From positions 1 through 22,733 of the forward strand of contig JABWAN010000003.1 of NCBI GenBank assembly GCA_013361015.1: a stretch of 22,733 nucleotides of DNA. Reading direction: 5' to 3'. Below, one piece after another: positions 1 through 7,640 of this stretch. The notes beneath the pieces were generated by a model that saw only the letters and a program-made list of their open reading frames with translations, had not been told where the DNA came from and did not search any database. Source of the DNA: Candidatus Zhuqueibacterota bacterium. Lineage in GTDB: Bacteria; Zhuqueibacterota; Zhuqueibacteria; Zhuqueibacterales; Zhuqueibacteraceae. The position numbers were made by a program, and so were the translations under genes. Position 1 is the first letter of the stretch; every line of letters begins with the position of its first letter.

Positions 1-360
1 CTTTTCGGCATTTTGCCGGGCGCGTCGGATCATTTCAGGGGTGAAGTCGATACCAATGACTTTGCCCTCCGCTCCGGTTTGCGCCCGGGCGACGAAACAG
101 TCATTGCCGGCGCCGGAACCCAGGTCGATCACCGTGTCGCCTTCGTAAATTTGGGCAAATTCCGTGGGCAGGCCGCAGCCGAGGCCGAGGTCGGCCTCAG
201 GATTGTAGCCGCTCAGGCTGGCGTATGAATCGGCCATAATCGTGTACGTGCCATTGGTACCGACCCCGCAACAGGATGTCGCGTTTTGCTCCTTGCTTTG
301 CAAGGCGATTTCCGCGTACTTCTCGCGGACGTTTGTTTTCACAGCTTCTGCAGTGCGCAT
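1..360 (-). CDS. arsM: Arsenite S-adenosylmethionine methyltransferase ArsM (partial, N-terminal 120 residues)
   Basis: The enzyme transfers methyl groups from SAM to trivalent arsenic in the cytoplasm, giving methylated and partly volatile arsenicals. The reverse strand reads in frame from ATG at 360 to the window edge, so the C-terminal part is missing. Visible hallmarks are a conserved N-terminal helix with KEKYAEIALQ-like sequence (here REKYAEIAL), a Cys pair in TSCCG, the segment ADLGLGCGLPTEFA with another conserved Cys, and the SAM-binding loop VIDLGSGAGNDCF. These match the bacterial ArsM family closely. It lies 27 bp after arsR on the same strand, so the two are probably one transcript under ArsR control. 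The spacer is A/T-rich with no clear Shine-Dalgarno. The start is the only good ATG before the conserved N-terminus. Confidence 0.93.
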   Translation of the reverse strand, partial: MRTAEAVKTNVREKYAEIALQSKEQNATSCCGVGTNGTYTIMADSYASLSGYNPEADLGLGCGLPTEFAQIYEGDTVIDLGSGAGNDCFVARAQTGAEGKVIGIDFTPEMIRRARQNAEK

Positions 361-387
361 TTTTTGTTTGTTTACAAGTTAAAAAAA

Positions 388-714
388 TCAGCAGGCGCAG
401 TTGGGCGCCGGCGGTGTGAAAAATTCATCCAGCAGGTTCTTCAGGCGGGCGACGGCTTCCCAATTCACGCAGTAACAGGACTTTACGCCTTCTACGGTAC
501 CGCAAATCAACCCGGCGGCTTTCAGTTCTTTCAGGTGTTGGCTCACCGTGCTTTGCGCCAGCGGCAACACATCCACGATTTCGCCGCAAACACACACGTT
601 GCGCCTTGCCAACTCTTTCAAAATAGCCACGCGGGCCGGATGGCCGAGCGCTTTGGCCAGTTCAGCCAGTTCGTTTTCAATAGCCGGGAATGCCGCGGTT
701 TTGCTTGTCGCCAT
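388..714 (-). CDS. arsR: ArsR-family metalloregulatory repressor
   Basis: A 108-residue winged-helix repressor of the ArsR/SmtB family. Residues about 13-95 form the helix-turn-helix domain: ALGHPARVAILKEL, then NVCVCGEIVDVLPLAQSTVSQHLKELKAAGLI. The CVC motif is the type 1 As(III)-binding site at the DNA-binding helix, and a further C-terminal CYC and CAC could contribute thiols. The protein should repress its own promoter and be released by arsenite or antimonite. It precedes arsM by 27 bp on the same strand, which fits an arsenic-detoxification operon. Two near-identical palindromes upstream (733-748 and 785-800) are the likely operators. Family assignment is firm; the inducer is inferred from the Cys motif and the neighbour. 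Confidence 0.95.
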   Translation of the reverse strand: MATSKTAAFPAIENELAELAKALGHPARVAILKELARRNVCVCGEIVDVLPLAQSTVSQHLKELKAAGLICGTVEGVKSCYCVNWEAVARLKNLLDEFFTPPAPNCAC

Positions 715-727
715 GGTGGTTCGTTTA

Positions 728-753
728 AATTCATCGCAAAAATACGATGAATT
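728..753. promoter_or_regulatory. Proximal ArsR operator (inverted repeat)
   Basis: AATTCATCG (728-736) and CGATGAATT (745-753) are perfect 9-bp inverted arms around an 8-bp spacer. The core ATCGCAAAAATACGAT (733-748) differs from the distal copy at 785-800 by one base. It overlaps the predicted -10. Confidence 0.75.
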
Positions 754-766
754 ATTTATGGTGCAA
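739..766 (-). promoter_or_regulatory. Predicted promoter of arsR-arsM
   Basis: On the minus strand TTGCAC (761-766) and TATTTT (739-744) are separated by 16 bp. This places initiation about 20 bases before the arsR ATG. The -10 lies inside the proximal operator palindrome, as expected for a promoter blocked by ArsR. Confidence 0.5.
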
Positions 767-784
767 ATTTTTGGAGAAAAATTT

Positions 785-800
785 ATCGTAAAAATACGAT
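785..800. promoter_or_regulatory. Distal ArsR operator
   Basis: ATCGTAAAAATACGAT is a perfect palindrome with 6-bp arms around AAAA. It repeats the core of the proximal site exactly 52 bp away, about five helical turns, upstream of the predicted -35. Two repressor dimers could bind one DNA face. Confidence 0.7.
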
Positions 801-812
801 ACTTCTGCGTTA

Positions 813-914
813 CATCAGTTTAAAACATCTGTGTCCATCTGTGTGAAATTTGCTACGACGAGAGCCCAACGCGTCAAATTTCACACAGATGGACACAGAT
901 GTTTTAAACTGATG
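813..914. repeat. Long perfect inverted repeat (39-bp arms, 24-nt loop)
   Basis: Positions 813-851 and 876-914 are exact reverse complements over 39 bp. The arms contain ATCTGTGTCCATCTGTGT, a motif type I recall from dispersed intergenic repeats of environmental genomes. The transcript would form a very stable hairpin between the divergent arsR promoter and the phosphodiesterase gene. No transposase or T-run is associated. Confidence 0.9.
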
Positions 915-938
915 CGGCACAGAAAATATGAAAACCGA

Positions 939-2417
939 ATGCACCCCGAGCAATCTTCCTACTTTCGCCGCTTCGAATCACTCTGTCATCCTAAATCCGT
1001 ATTCGCATTGAAACGTCCTTTAGTTTTAATATACTTGGTCGACGGCGCCCGGCCGGATGTCATGCGGGAGTTGGTGGACTCCGGGGATTTGCCCAACATC
1101 CGGCGGGAAATTGTGGAACCCGGCACCTTTCGCATCGCAACGTCTTGTTTCCCTTCCACAACCGGACCGGCTTACCTGCCATTTCTGACCGGCTGCTTTC
1201 CCGGCACCATCAATATTCCGGGTATTCGCTGGCTCGACAAGGCGGCTTACCACCGCAAACGCTGGGCACGCGAGAGTTTTCGCAGTTACTGCGGCTACGA
1301 GGCTGCGTATTTCAACGCGGATATTCCGAAGGAACGGCCCACCCTGCACGAACTGTTCGACCGGCCTTTCAACATCTTTTCCATGATTACCCGGGGTGTA
1401 CCTCAAGGCCACGACCTGACCGCCAGGGTAAAATCCGGCCTTTACCTGCGTGCGCACCTGCGGCACAAGTGGGAGCCGGTCGACCACGCCTCGCACCAGC
1501 ACCTGATGCTGGGTTTGGACCAGGATCCGGAATTTATCTTCGCCGTCTTTCCCGGCGTCGATGCTTATTCCCATCTCAATCATCCGCGCCACGAAGAAGT
1601 TCTCACGGCATATCGCTTCGTCGATTTCAGCGTCGGACAGGTGGTGGAAAAACTCAAACGTTTGGGAAGATGGGACGACACGTTGCTGCTGCTCACTTCC
1701 GATCACGGACTTTCGGCCACGCACCGCCATTTTGATTTGGCGCTTTTTCTCCAAAAACGCGGAATGAAAACTTTGTTCTATCCGCTGGTGTGGAAAAAGA
1801 ATCCCGCAGCCTCGGTCATGATTTCCGGCAATGCCATGGGCCACGTGTATTGCCTCAACGGCAAAAGCGGTGCGGCGCTGCAAGGCGAGGAGTTGCCGCG
1901 TGCGCTCAACTCCGTGTGGGAAGAATTGCTTCAGCGCGAAGAAGTCGATTTTGTGGCGTGGCGCGGTAACGGGCAATCATATGAAATCGCTGCGAGCCGA
2001 GGGCGCGCGACGATCATTCGTCATCCGCAAGGCTTGACGTATCACCCTCGCACCGGCGATCCGTTCGGCTTGGGCGAACTGGCTGCGCCGATGAATCTGC
2101 AAGAAGCGTTGGCGGCAACGTTTCATTCTGAATATCCCGATGCTCTGGTGCAAATCGAGCAATTGTTCGCATGCAGCCGCGCCGGAGATTTGGCGGTCTC
2201 CGCGAAAGTCGGGTACGATTTGCGCGAAGCATATGAATGGCCGGAACACCATTCTTCGCACGGTTCGCTGCACCGCGAGCACATGATGGTGCCGCTGCTC
2301 TACAATCAAACCGGATGGGACGAACGCCCGGCGCGCACAACAGATGTGTTTAACACTGTTTTGAAGTGGTCCGGAAAACCAACTTTGGAAAACACCGATG
2401 GACAATCGCTCTGCTGA
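939..2417 (+). CDS. Alkaline-phosphatase-superfamily phosphodiesterase (type I phosphodiesterase/nucleotide pyrophosphatase-like)
   Basis: A 492-residue metal-dependent phosphatase/phosphodiesterase-fold protein. Near the N-terminus LVLIYLVDGARPDVM gives the first metal Asp (about residue 35). SCFPSTTGPAYLPFLTG carries the likely nucleophilic Thr (about residue 75). GVDAYSHLNHPRHEE and LLLTSDHGLSATHRHFDL supply further metal ligands, and a C-terminal HSSHGSLHREHMMVPLL completes the site. No signal peptide is seen, so it may face the cytoplasm. The open frame extends upstream to 831 through the inverted repeat, so I chose ATG 939; ATG 912 is the alternative, and neither has a good ribosome site. 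Its last 20 bases overlap the next gene, so the pair is likely co-transcribed. The substrate is unknown; a lipid-linked or nucleotide phosphodiester is plausible given the membrane-protein partner. Confidence 0.85.
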   Translation: MHPEQSSYFRRFESLCHPKSVFALKRPLVLIYLVDGARPDVMRELVDSGDLPNIRREIVEPGTFRIATSCFPSTTGPAYLPFLTGCFPGTINIPGIRWLDKAAYHRKRWARESFRSYCGYEAAYFNADIPKERPTLHELFDRPFNIFSMITRGVPQGHDLTARVKSGLYLRAHLRHKWEPVDHASHQHLMLGLDQDPEFIFAVFPGVDAYSHLNHPRHEEVLTAYRFVDFSVGQVVEKLKRLGRWDDTLLLLTSDHGLSATHRHFDLALFLQKRGMKTLFYPLVWKKNPAASVMISGNAMGHVYCLNGKSGAALQGEELPRALNSVWEELLQREEVDFVAWRGNGQSYEIAASRGRATIIRHPQGLTYHPRTGDPFGLGELAAPMNLQEALAATFHSEYPDALVQIEQLFACSRAGDLAVSAKVGYDLREAYEWPEHHSSHGSLHREHMMVPLLYNQTGWDERPARTTDVFNTVLKWSGKPTLENTDGQSLC

Positions 2418-3531
2418 AGCGAGCCTCCTGCCTTCAGCCAAAGTCATTCGAAGAGGCGTGCAGGGCTTCATTATCTTCTCCGGCCTCGGCACGGTTTTGA
2501 GTTTGTTGTGGAAAAGCCCGGCAGGTTTCAAAGATTTGTTGCGCGATTTGCAATGGCCGTTCATCTTTGGACTGCTCCCTTTGCTCGCGCTTGATTTCAT
2601 TTTAGGCGGGTGGCGCTACGCGCTTTTTTTTGACGGGAAAGTTTTGCCCCGTATTTCGTTGTGGCAGTGCATGCGTTCCAATTGGGCCAATATATTTCTC
2701 GGCGCGGTCACGCCGTTTCAAACCGGCGGCGGCCCGGCGCAGATTTACATGTTATGGCGGCAGGGCGCGAAACTCTCCGAAGTCATGCTTATTTCCATTG
2801 TCAATCTCGCGGCCACGTTGATTTTCTTTATGACCTCCACCATTGCCGCCGCAGTGTTGTTGCCCGCGGATTTGTTCGGTGAAAATTTCACGCCTGTGCT
2901 GCACTTCAGCTTTTTGATCATCGGCGGCATCGTGGCGTCTTTGCTCGGTTTGCTGCTCTTTCCTCAAACGGTGCTGGGGCTGTTGCGCCGTTTGCTTCAT
3001 CTACTGCCGCTCCGTTCACAAGCTTTTGCAACGATACGCGAGCGCGTTCTGCAAACGCTCACGCGGGAAACGCAGCGCTTTCACGAGACGTTTCGTTTGA
3101 TTCTCCGACAACGGAAATGGCTTTTACTCGTCACCGTGCTGGCCACGCAGGTGTTGTTTGCAAATAAATATCTCATGGGTTACGTCATCGCACGAACTTT
3201 GGGGCAGGAGGTGCCGTTTGGAATTTTTATCGGCTTGCAAGTCATCCAGCTTTTTATGATCTACTATGCGCCCACGCCCGGCGCTTCCGGCGTGGCCGAG
3301 CTTTCTTCCGTTTGGTTGATGAGTAAAGTGCTTCCGCCGCAAATGCTTTTGATCTACGCGCTGCTTTGGCGCTTTGTGACCACGATGGTGGGCGCGATAA
3401 TTGGAGGGGTGGTTTTGTTGAGGGAGATAAAACACTTCGGAGCAGCAGCGGCAGTTGCGCCGGCCTCGGACGCGCTCAATCCCGTCGCTGAAGTCGCAGA
3501 CCAAAGCGGAATAAACATCAAACAAATCTGA
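2398..3531 (+). CDS. Flippase-like integral membrane protein (LPG synthase transmembrane / YbhN-AglD family, UPF0104)
   Basis: A 377-residue polytopic inner-membrane protein. Hydrophobic segments lie at about residues 22-40, 60-78, 130-160, 170-195, 240-262, 275-295 and 315-345. Family signatures are GGGPAQIYMLWRQGAKLSEVMLISIVN around residues 109-135 in outline, and APTPGASGVAELSSVWL near residue 297, the 'PTPGASG.AE' hallmark of the flippase-like domain shared with MprF. Length matches stand-alone family members, which lack the MprF catalytic domain. Members are linked to moving lipid-linked precursors or lipid modification, but the substrate here cannot be read from sequence. The start overlaps the upstream phosphodiesterase gene by 20 bp in another frame, which suggests translational coupling. 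Its stop is at the first base of the terminator hairpin. Confidence 0.85.
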   Translation: MDNRSAEASLLPSAKVIRRGVQGFIIFSGLGTVLSLLWKSPAGFKDLLRDLQWPFIFGLLPLLALDFILGGWRYALFFDGKVLPRISLWQCMRSNWANIFLGAVTPFQTGGGPAQIYMLWRQGAKLSEVMLISIVNLAATLIFFMTSTIAAAVLLPADLFGENFTPVLHFSFLIIGGIVASLLGLLLFPQTVLGLLRRLLHLLPLRSQAFATIRERVLQTLTRETQRFHETFRLILRQRKWLLLVTVLATQVLFANKYLMGYVIARTLGQEVPFGIFIGLQVIQLFMIYYAPTPGASGVAELSSVWLMSKVLPPQMLLIYALLWRFVTTMVGAIIGGVVLLREIKHFGAAAAVAPASDALNPVAEVADQSGINIKQI

Positions 3532-3570
3532 AAACAAAAAGGGCAGCCTCACGACTGCCCTTTTTGTTTT
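3531..3570. terminator. Bidirectional intrinsic terminator between convergent genes
   Basis: A 16-bp perfect stem, AAAACAAAAAGGGCAG (3531-3546) with CTGCCCTTTTTGTTTT (3555-3570), encloses an 8-nt loop. It has a GC-rich core and T-runs in both directions. It begins at the stop of the membrane protein gene and lies 18 bp from the stop of the convergent E1 gene, so it can end both transcripts. Confidence 0.93.
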
Positions 3571-3588
3571 CCAACCGATCAAACGCGG

Positions 3589-5637
3589 CTAATACTTCAA
3601 CACCGCCAACGCCGCCTCGTAAATATCCTTCTCGCTGATCAAAATCGCGGCTTCGAGAATACGGCTAAAACCCACCGGCGTATCTTTGCTGCACACGCGG
3701 CGCGGCGGCGCGTCGAGCATTTCAAAGCACGCTTCGGTGACGTTCGCCAGCATGTCGCTGCCATAGCCGCCGGTTTTGTGATCTTCACTCGCAATAAGCA
3801 CGCGATTGGTCTTCGCGACGGATTGCTTCACGGTTTCAATATCCATCGGCACGAGCGTGCGCAGATCGACTACTTCCACTTGATAGTTGTTTTCTTCCGC
3901 AAGCTTCTCGGCAACTTTCAACGACCAATGCACGGCGTTGCCATACGTCACAATGGTGAGATCGTTGCCCGTGCGGCGCACGCGCGCTTTGCCGAACGGC
4001 ACGAAGTGGTTCGCGTCGGTGGCATACGTTTGCGCCATGGGGTGATTGTAAAGAAACTTCGGCTCGAACGCGATAGTCACGCCGCGCGAGCGCATTGCCG
4101 TGCGCAACAAACCACTCGCATCGTCCGCAAACGAGGGCATAATGATGCGAAAGCCCGGGAAGTTCGCGAACACGCCTTCCGCGCTTTGCGAGTGATACAA
4201 GCCGCCGCCGATGTAGCCGCCGCACGAAAGCCGCACGATGATGTTCGGCGTGTACTTGCCCATGGTACGCCAACACTCGTGGCTTAGCTCCACCATCTGC
4301 TCCATCGAAGGCCACACGTAATCCGTAAACTGCGCCGCCTCGATCACCACCCACGCATCCTCACGAAAGCGGCTGAAGCCATTCGCCGTACCCACGATGA
4401 AATCCTCCGCAATCGGCGCGTTGAATACGCGATTGCGCCCAAAGGCCTTTTGCATGCCGTCGGTCACGTTGAACACGCCGCCTTTTTCGCCCGAGGCCAC
4501 GTCCTGTCCCCACAAAAACGTGTTGGGATTGCGTTGAAACTCTTCGTGCAATGTGCGATTGATCGACTCGCGCATCTTCTCTTTCTTGCCGCTCTCCGGC
4601 GTGGGCGTTTCTTCCGGCGTGAACGGCGCGGGCATCACGAAATCATAAATCGAAGCAGGATCGGGCAACGGCGCGGCCTCAGCTTGCGCCGCGGTTTCGC
4701 TCACGATGCGTTTGTTCTCTTCTTCAATGGCCACGATTTCTTTTTCGGAAAGCAAGCCGTGATCGATGAGGTGCTTGCGAAAACGCGGCAGCGGATCCAT
4801 TTGATGCACACGCGCAATCTCTTCTTCGGCGCGATACGACTCGTGCTTGTCGCTGTTCGAATGCGGGCCGAGGCGCACGCATTGCGCGTGCACGAGCGCC
4901 GGACCTTTGCCGCTGCGCACATACTCCATCGCTTCATCCATCGCACGGCGGCTGTCGAGCGGGTCGGTGCCGTCACAGCGCACGATGTGGAGATGCTTTA
5001 AACCCACGAAATTGTCGGCGACAATTTCATTCGCGGTTTGCTCGTGTACCGGCACGCTGATGCCGTATTTGTTGTTTTGAATTACGAAGATCACGGGCAA
5101 ACGCTCGCGGCTCGCGCCGTTGAATGCTTCGAACACATAACCCTCGGACGCGGAAGACTCGCCGAAGCTCGCGAACACGAGCGCATCGGACTTGTAGTAT
5201 TTCACCGCGCGCGCCAAACCCACGGCATGCAGCGCATGATTCGCCACGCAACTCGACACGTTTTGAATATGGATTTCCGGCTTCGCGAAATGATTCGACA
5301 TGTGGCGCCCGCCCGCAGCCACGTCGTCCTTGCGGCTCAGGCCGTTCAGCATGATTTCATAAATCGAAATGCCCGCGGCCAGGCTCGTCATTTGGTCGCG
5401 ATAGTATGGGAACAGATAATCTTTTTTCGGGCGAAAGCTCTGGCCGAGCGCCAGTTGAATCGGCTCGTGCCCGGAGCAGGTTGCCAAATAGCTCCAACCT
5501 TTGCCTTGTTTGAAGAGAATCCACGCACGGTCATCAATAAGACGGCTGGTATGCATCAAGCGATACCAGTCGCGCGCCGTGGCTTTATCTAATTGGGGAG
5601 TTTCGACAGCACGAGAGAGTGCATGCACAGCAGCCAC
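3589..5637 (-). CDS. Fused E1 alpha/beta thiamine-dependent 2-oxoacid dehydrogenase (branched-chain type)
   Basis: The protein decarboxylates a 2-oxoacid with ThDP and passes the acyl group to E2 lipoate. Residues about 20-330 are the alpha half, with the cofactor motif starting GESSASEG (G159) and ending NN (188-189). Residues about 355-682 are the beta half, from MRESINRTLHEEF through FLWGQDVASGEKGGVFNVTDG and APIAEDFIVGTANG to SEDHKTGGYGSDM. At 682 residues it equals the two subunits joined. The fusion type resembles 2-oxoisovalerate dehydrogenases more than pyruvate dehydrogenases. The usual GDG of the ThDP motif reads GES, with Glu for the metal-binding Asp. GTG at 5637 is chosen because GGAGGT lies 5 bases upstream; an overlapping ATG is out of frame. 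E2 and E3 genes are not in the window. Confidence 0.92.
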   Translation of the reverse strand: MAAVHALSRAVETPQLDKATARDWYRLMHTSRLIDDRAWILFKQGKGWSYLATCSGHEPIQLALGQSFRPKKDYLFPYYRDQMTSLAAGISIYEIMLNGLSRKDDVAAGGRHMSNHFAKPEIHIQNVSSCVANHALHAVGLARAVKYYKSDALVFASFGESSASEGYVFEAFNGASRERLPVIFVIQNNKYGISVPVHEQTANEIVADNFVGLKHLHIVRCDGTDPLDSRRAMDEAMEYVRSGKGPALVHAQCVRLGPHSNSDKHESYRAEEEIARVHQMDPLPRFRKHLIDHGLLSEKEIVAIEEENKRIVSETAAQAEAAPLPDPASIYDFVMPAPFTPEETPTPESGKKEKMRESINRTLHEEFQRNPNTFLWGQDVASGEKGGVFNVTDGMQKAFGRNRVFNAPIAEDFIVGTANGFSRFREDAWVVIEAAQFTDYVWPSMEQMVELSHECWRTMGKYTPNIIVRLSCGGYIGGGLYHSQSAEGVFANFPGFRIIMPSFADDASGLLRTAMRSRGVTIAFEPKFLYNHPMAQTYATDANHFVPFGKARVRRTGNDLTIVTYGNAVHWSLKVAEKLAEENNYQVEVVDLRTLVPMDIETVKQSVAKTNRVLIASEDHKTGGYGSDMLANVTEACFEMLDAPPRRVCSKDTPVGFSRILEAAILISEKDIYEAALAVLKY

Positions 5638-5703
5638 ATTTACCTCCGTTGTAAAAGTTCAACCAACTTATTTTCGTTTGCCGTTTGGGGGCCATCGGCC
5701 CAA

Positions 5704-5732
5704 AGTGTAGAGCAATATTTTCTAGGGATCAA
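5704..5732 (-). promoter_or_regulatory. Predicted sigma-70-type promoter of the fused E1 gene
   Basis: On the minus strand TTGATC (5727-5732) and TACACT (5704-5709) are 17 bp apart, about 60 bases before the GTG start. An overlapping palindrome, TTTGGG/CCCAAA at 5684-5704 around GGCC...GGCC, sits at the start-site region and could be an operator. Confidence 0.55.
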
Positions 5733-6333
5733 CTTTGCCGGCACAACAAGGAAAACGACCGTTCGCGCGGTGCGAGAGTTTGTTGTGAGCACACGGGTTT
5801 GATTTCTGAATCTTGCCCCTCGTCCTGAAATAAAACGGGGCGAATGTAACATGTGAGTGGAAGAAATGCAAAGCATTTGTTGGCCGCGCGGCGGGTGTGC
5901 CTCCGTGGTAGGCGGTCGCCGCGCGCCTTTCGGGCGGTACGGCGCCGCGCTTTCTTTGGGCTTGTCGCTGCGCGTTCTTGAGAGCCTTCTTCGTTTGTTT
6001 GCCGAGGGGGCTAGTTCACCGCGCTGACTTACAGCGCTTCGCGGATTTCAAAAAGCAAAAGCCTGCGAGCTGATCGAATGCGTGTTTCAAACCAAAAACG
6101 AAACTCTGCGAGTTGTTCTCCGCAGCCGCGGCGCATTGCGACCGCAAAGCTTTAGCTCCAAGTCACCTCGCGCGCAGAGGCCACCGAGGTAAACAAGCAG
6201 AGAAGAACCCTCGGTGCAGCAGCGACAAAACCAAAATACCAACCTCGCCGTGTGTGATAAAGCTCGGAGCCTTCCAGAAATGACTGCGTAGCGCTCTCCT
6301 CGAATAGCTGCGACCCACGTTGCGAGGTCGCGC
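5733..6333. other. Intergenic region between divergent genes, no convincing gene
   Basis: About 600 bp lie between the two divergent promoters. Open frames here are short, lack ribosome sites and look like composition artefacts of the GC-rich stretch 5880-6000. The only ordered structure seen is an 8-bp inverted repeat at 6182-6216. Confidence 0.6.
6182..6216. repeat. Small inverted repeat (8-bp arms)
   Basis: CACCGAGG (6182-6189) and CCTCGGTG (6209-6216) are perfect complements around a 19-nt loop. It may be a remnant of a dispersed intergenic repeat; there is no T-run. Confidence 0.5.
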
Positions 6334-6362
6334 TTGCTTTCTCCAAACTTTTTGTGTATGAT
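6334..6362 (+). promoter_or_regulatory. Predicted sigma-70-type promoter of opcA
   Basis: TTGCTT (6334-6339) and TATGAT (6357-6362) are separated by 17 bp, about 70 bases before ATG 6430. The in-frame TTG at 6334 is the -35 itself, which argues against it being the start codon. Confidence 0.65.
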
Positions 6363-6429
6363 GCGCGTGCATATTGTAATCAGAAAGAAAATTCGAGTTA
6401 CAATTTTTGAAAAAGCGAGCGACCACCTT

Positions 6430-7551
6430 ATGCCCTCGTCGGACATTATCGAACGATTCCTCCAAAGTGAAGAGTTGCCGGTTGCCGTCGATCAAATCGA
6501 GAGCGAGCTGGCCAAGCTTTGGCGGGCCGTGCCAACTGATCGCAACCTCACGCGTGTGTGTGAATCGAACCTGCTCGTGCAAATTAGCAGCCCGGCATTA
6601 ATTGATTATGTCGCGGCCGCGGTGCGCGCGCTTGGCAGACAGCATCCGTGCCGTGCGCTCGTGCTGGTGATGAATCCCCACGCCGAAGAGGAAGAATTAT
6701 CCGCGTCAATCACTGCGCTGCTCGATGCTAAAGAAGCTGGGCAACGGGTCAGAGGGTGCGAGCAAATTTTGCTGCTCGCAAGCGGACAACGCGTGCAACA
6801 AGTTTCCGAGCTTGCCTTCCCGCTGGTGTTGGCGGATTTGCCGTTGCGGTATTGGTTTGCGCAAGGCATTCCCGAAGAAACACCGTTGCTCGAGCGCCTG
6901 CTTGCCAATGAAGCTCACGTCATCATTGATTCATTGACAGTTGAAGACTTGGGGATCACGTTGGCGCGCGCGAATGCTTTGTTTGATAAGGCAAAGCACC
7001 TCGGAGATTTGAATTGGCAAAGACTCGCGCCGTGGCGAATACAGTTGGAAGAAATACTTGCCAAACCCGAGGCGGCAAACTTGGCGGAAGACGCGGCGCG
7101 GCTTTCGTTCGTGCTCGGCAATGAGGTGTTGGATGAAAACCAGATCGGCCAGCCGCTATTGCTGATGAGTTGGCTCGCGCAGCGCTTCGGGTGGGAACTG
7201 GTCGAGACATTGGATTACGTTAAGGGATCGTTTCGCTGCGTGTGGGAAAAGGAGGGACGTGAAATCGTGGTGGAGATCAAAAACACCGAGGCTGCGGCGC
7301 AGGAGTTGGTCGCGTTCGAGCTCGCAGGCTCACCGGAGCAGCAAATAGCGTTGCTGATGACGCGTGTGACAAGCGGAGCGAGTTTTTCCCTGCAAACTGT
7401 TCTAGCGCGCAATGGAGAAAATGTGCTGCAGCAACAAACGCCGGCCCAACCAGCGCCGGCATTCGCCGAATTGCTGCTACACGAATTTGAGCGCGCAACG
7501 GTCGACCAGAGTTACAAAGAAACGCTAGCACTGGCAACAAAGCTGATCTAA
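6430..7551 (+). CDS. opcA: Glucose-6-phosphate dehydrogenase assembly protein OpcA
   Basis: OpcA activates or assembles glucose-6-phosphate dehydrogenase, the entry enzyme of the oxidative pentose phosphate pathway, and is best known from cyanobacteria and actinobacteria. This 373-residue protein shows the family pattern: HPCRALVLVMNPH (N-terminal domain), RGCEQILLLASGQ, FPLVLADLPLRYWFAQG, then LLANEAHVIIDSLT and LGDLNWQRLAPWRIQLEEIL. The C-terminal domain ends in GSFRCVWEKEGREIVVEIKN. The length is typical. ATG 6430 is preferred over upstream in-frame starts because a promoter occupies 6334-6362. The ribosome site is weak. No zwf is nearby, so its dehydrogenase partner must lie elsewhere. 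The next gene follows after 89 bp on the same strand and may be co-transcribed. Confidence 0.85.
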   Translation: MPSSDIIERFLQSEELPVAVDQIESELAKLWRAVPTDRNLTRVCESNLLVQISSPALIDYVAAAVRALGRQHPCRALVLVMNPHAEEEELSASITALLDAKEAGQRVRGCEQILLLASGQRVQQVSELAFPLVLADLPLRYWFAQGIPEETPLLERLLANEAHVIIDSLTVEDLGITLARANALFDKAKHLGDLNWQRLAPWRIQLEEILAKPEAANLAEDAARLSFVLGNEVLDENQIGQPLLLMSWLAQRFGWELVETLDYVKGSFRCVWEKEGREIVVEIKNTEAAAQELVAFELAGSPEQQIALLMTRVTSGASFSLQTVLARNGENVLQQQTPAQPAPAFAELLLHEFERATVDQSYKETLALATKLI

Positions 7552-7640
7552 TCGTTGAAGATGTGCGCACCTCAACAAGTCAAGCCACGGCCGGCCCGTG
7601 GCTGAACGAACACGAGCTTGTTAACCTGAAAGCTCATACC

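Noticed and set aside
831..938. Upstream start for the phosphodiesterase at GTG 831
   Set aside because: Codons would run through both arms of the 39-bp hairpin, which is a non-coding repeat.
1026..1976. Long minus-strand open frame opposite the phosphodiesterase
   Set aside because: Its translation is a shadow of a gene with clear superfamily motifs on the plus strand.
5880..6080. Possible decayed gene in the GC-rich intergenic stretch
   Set aside because: No frame gives residues resembling a known family; the apparent openness follows from base composition.
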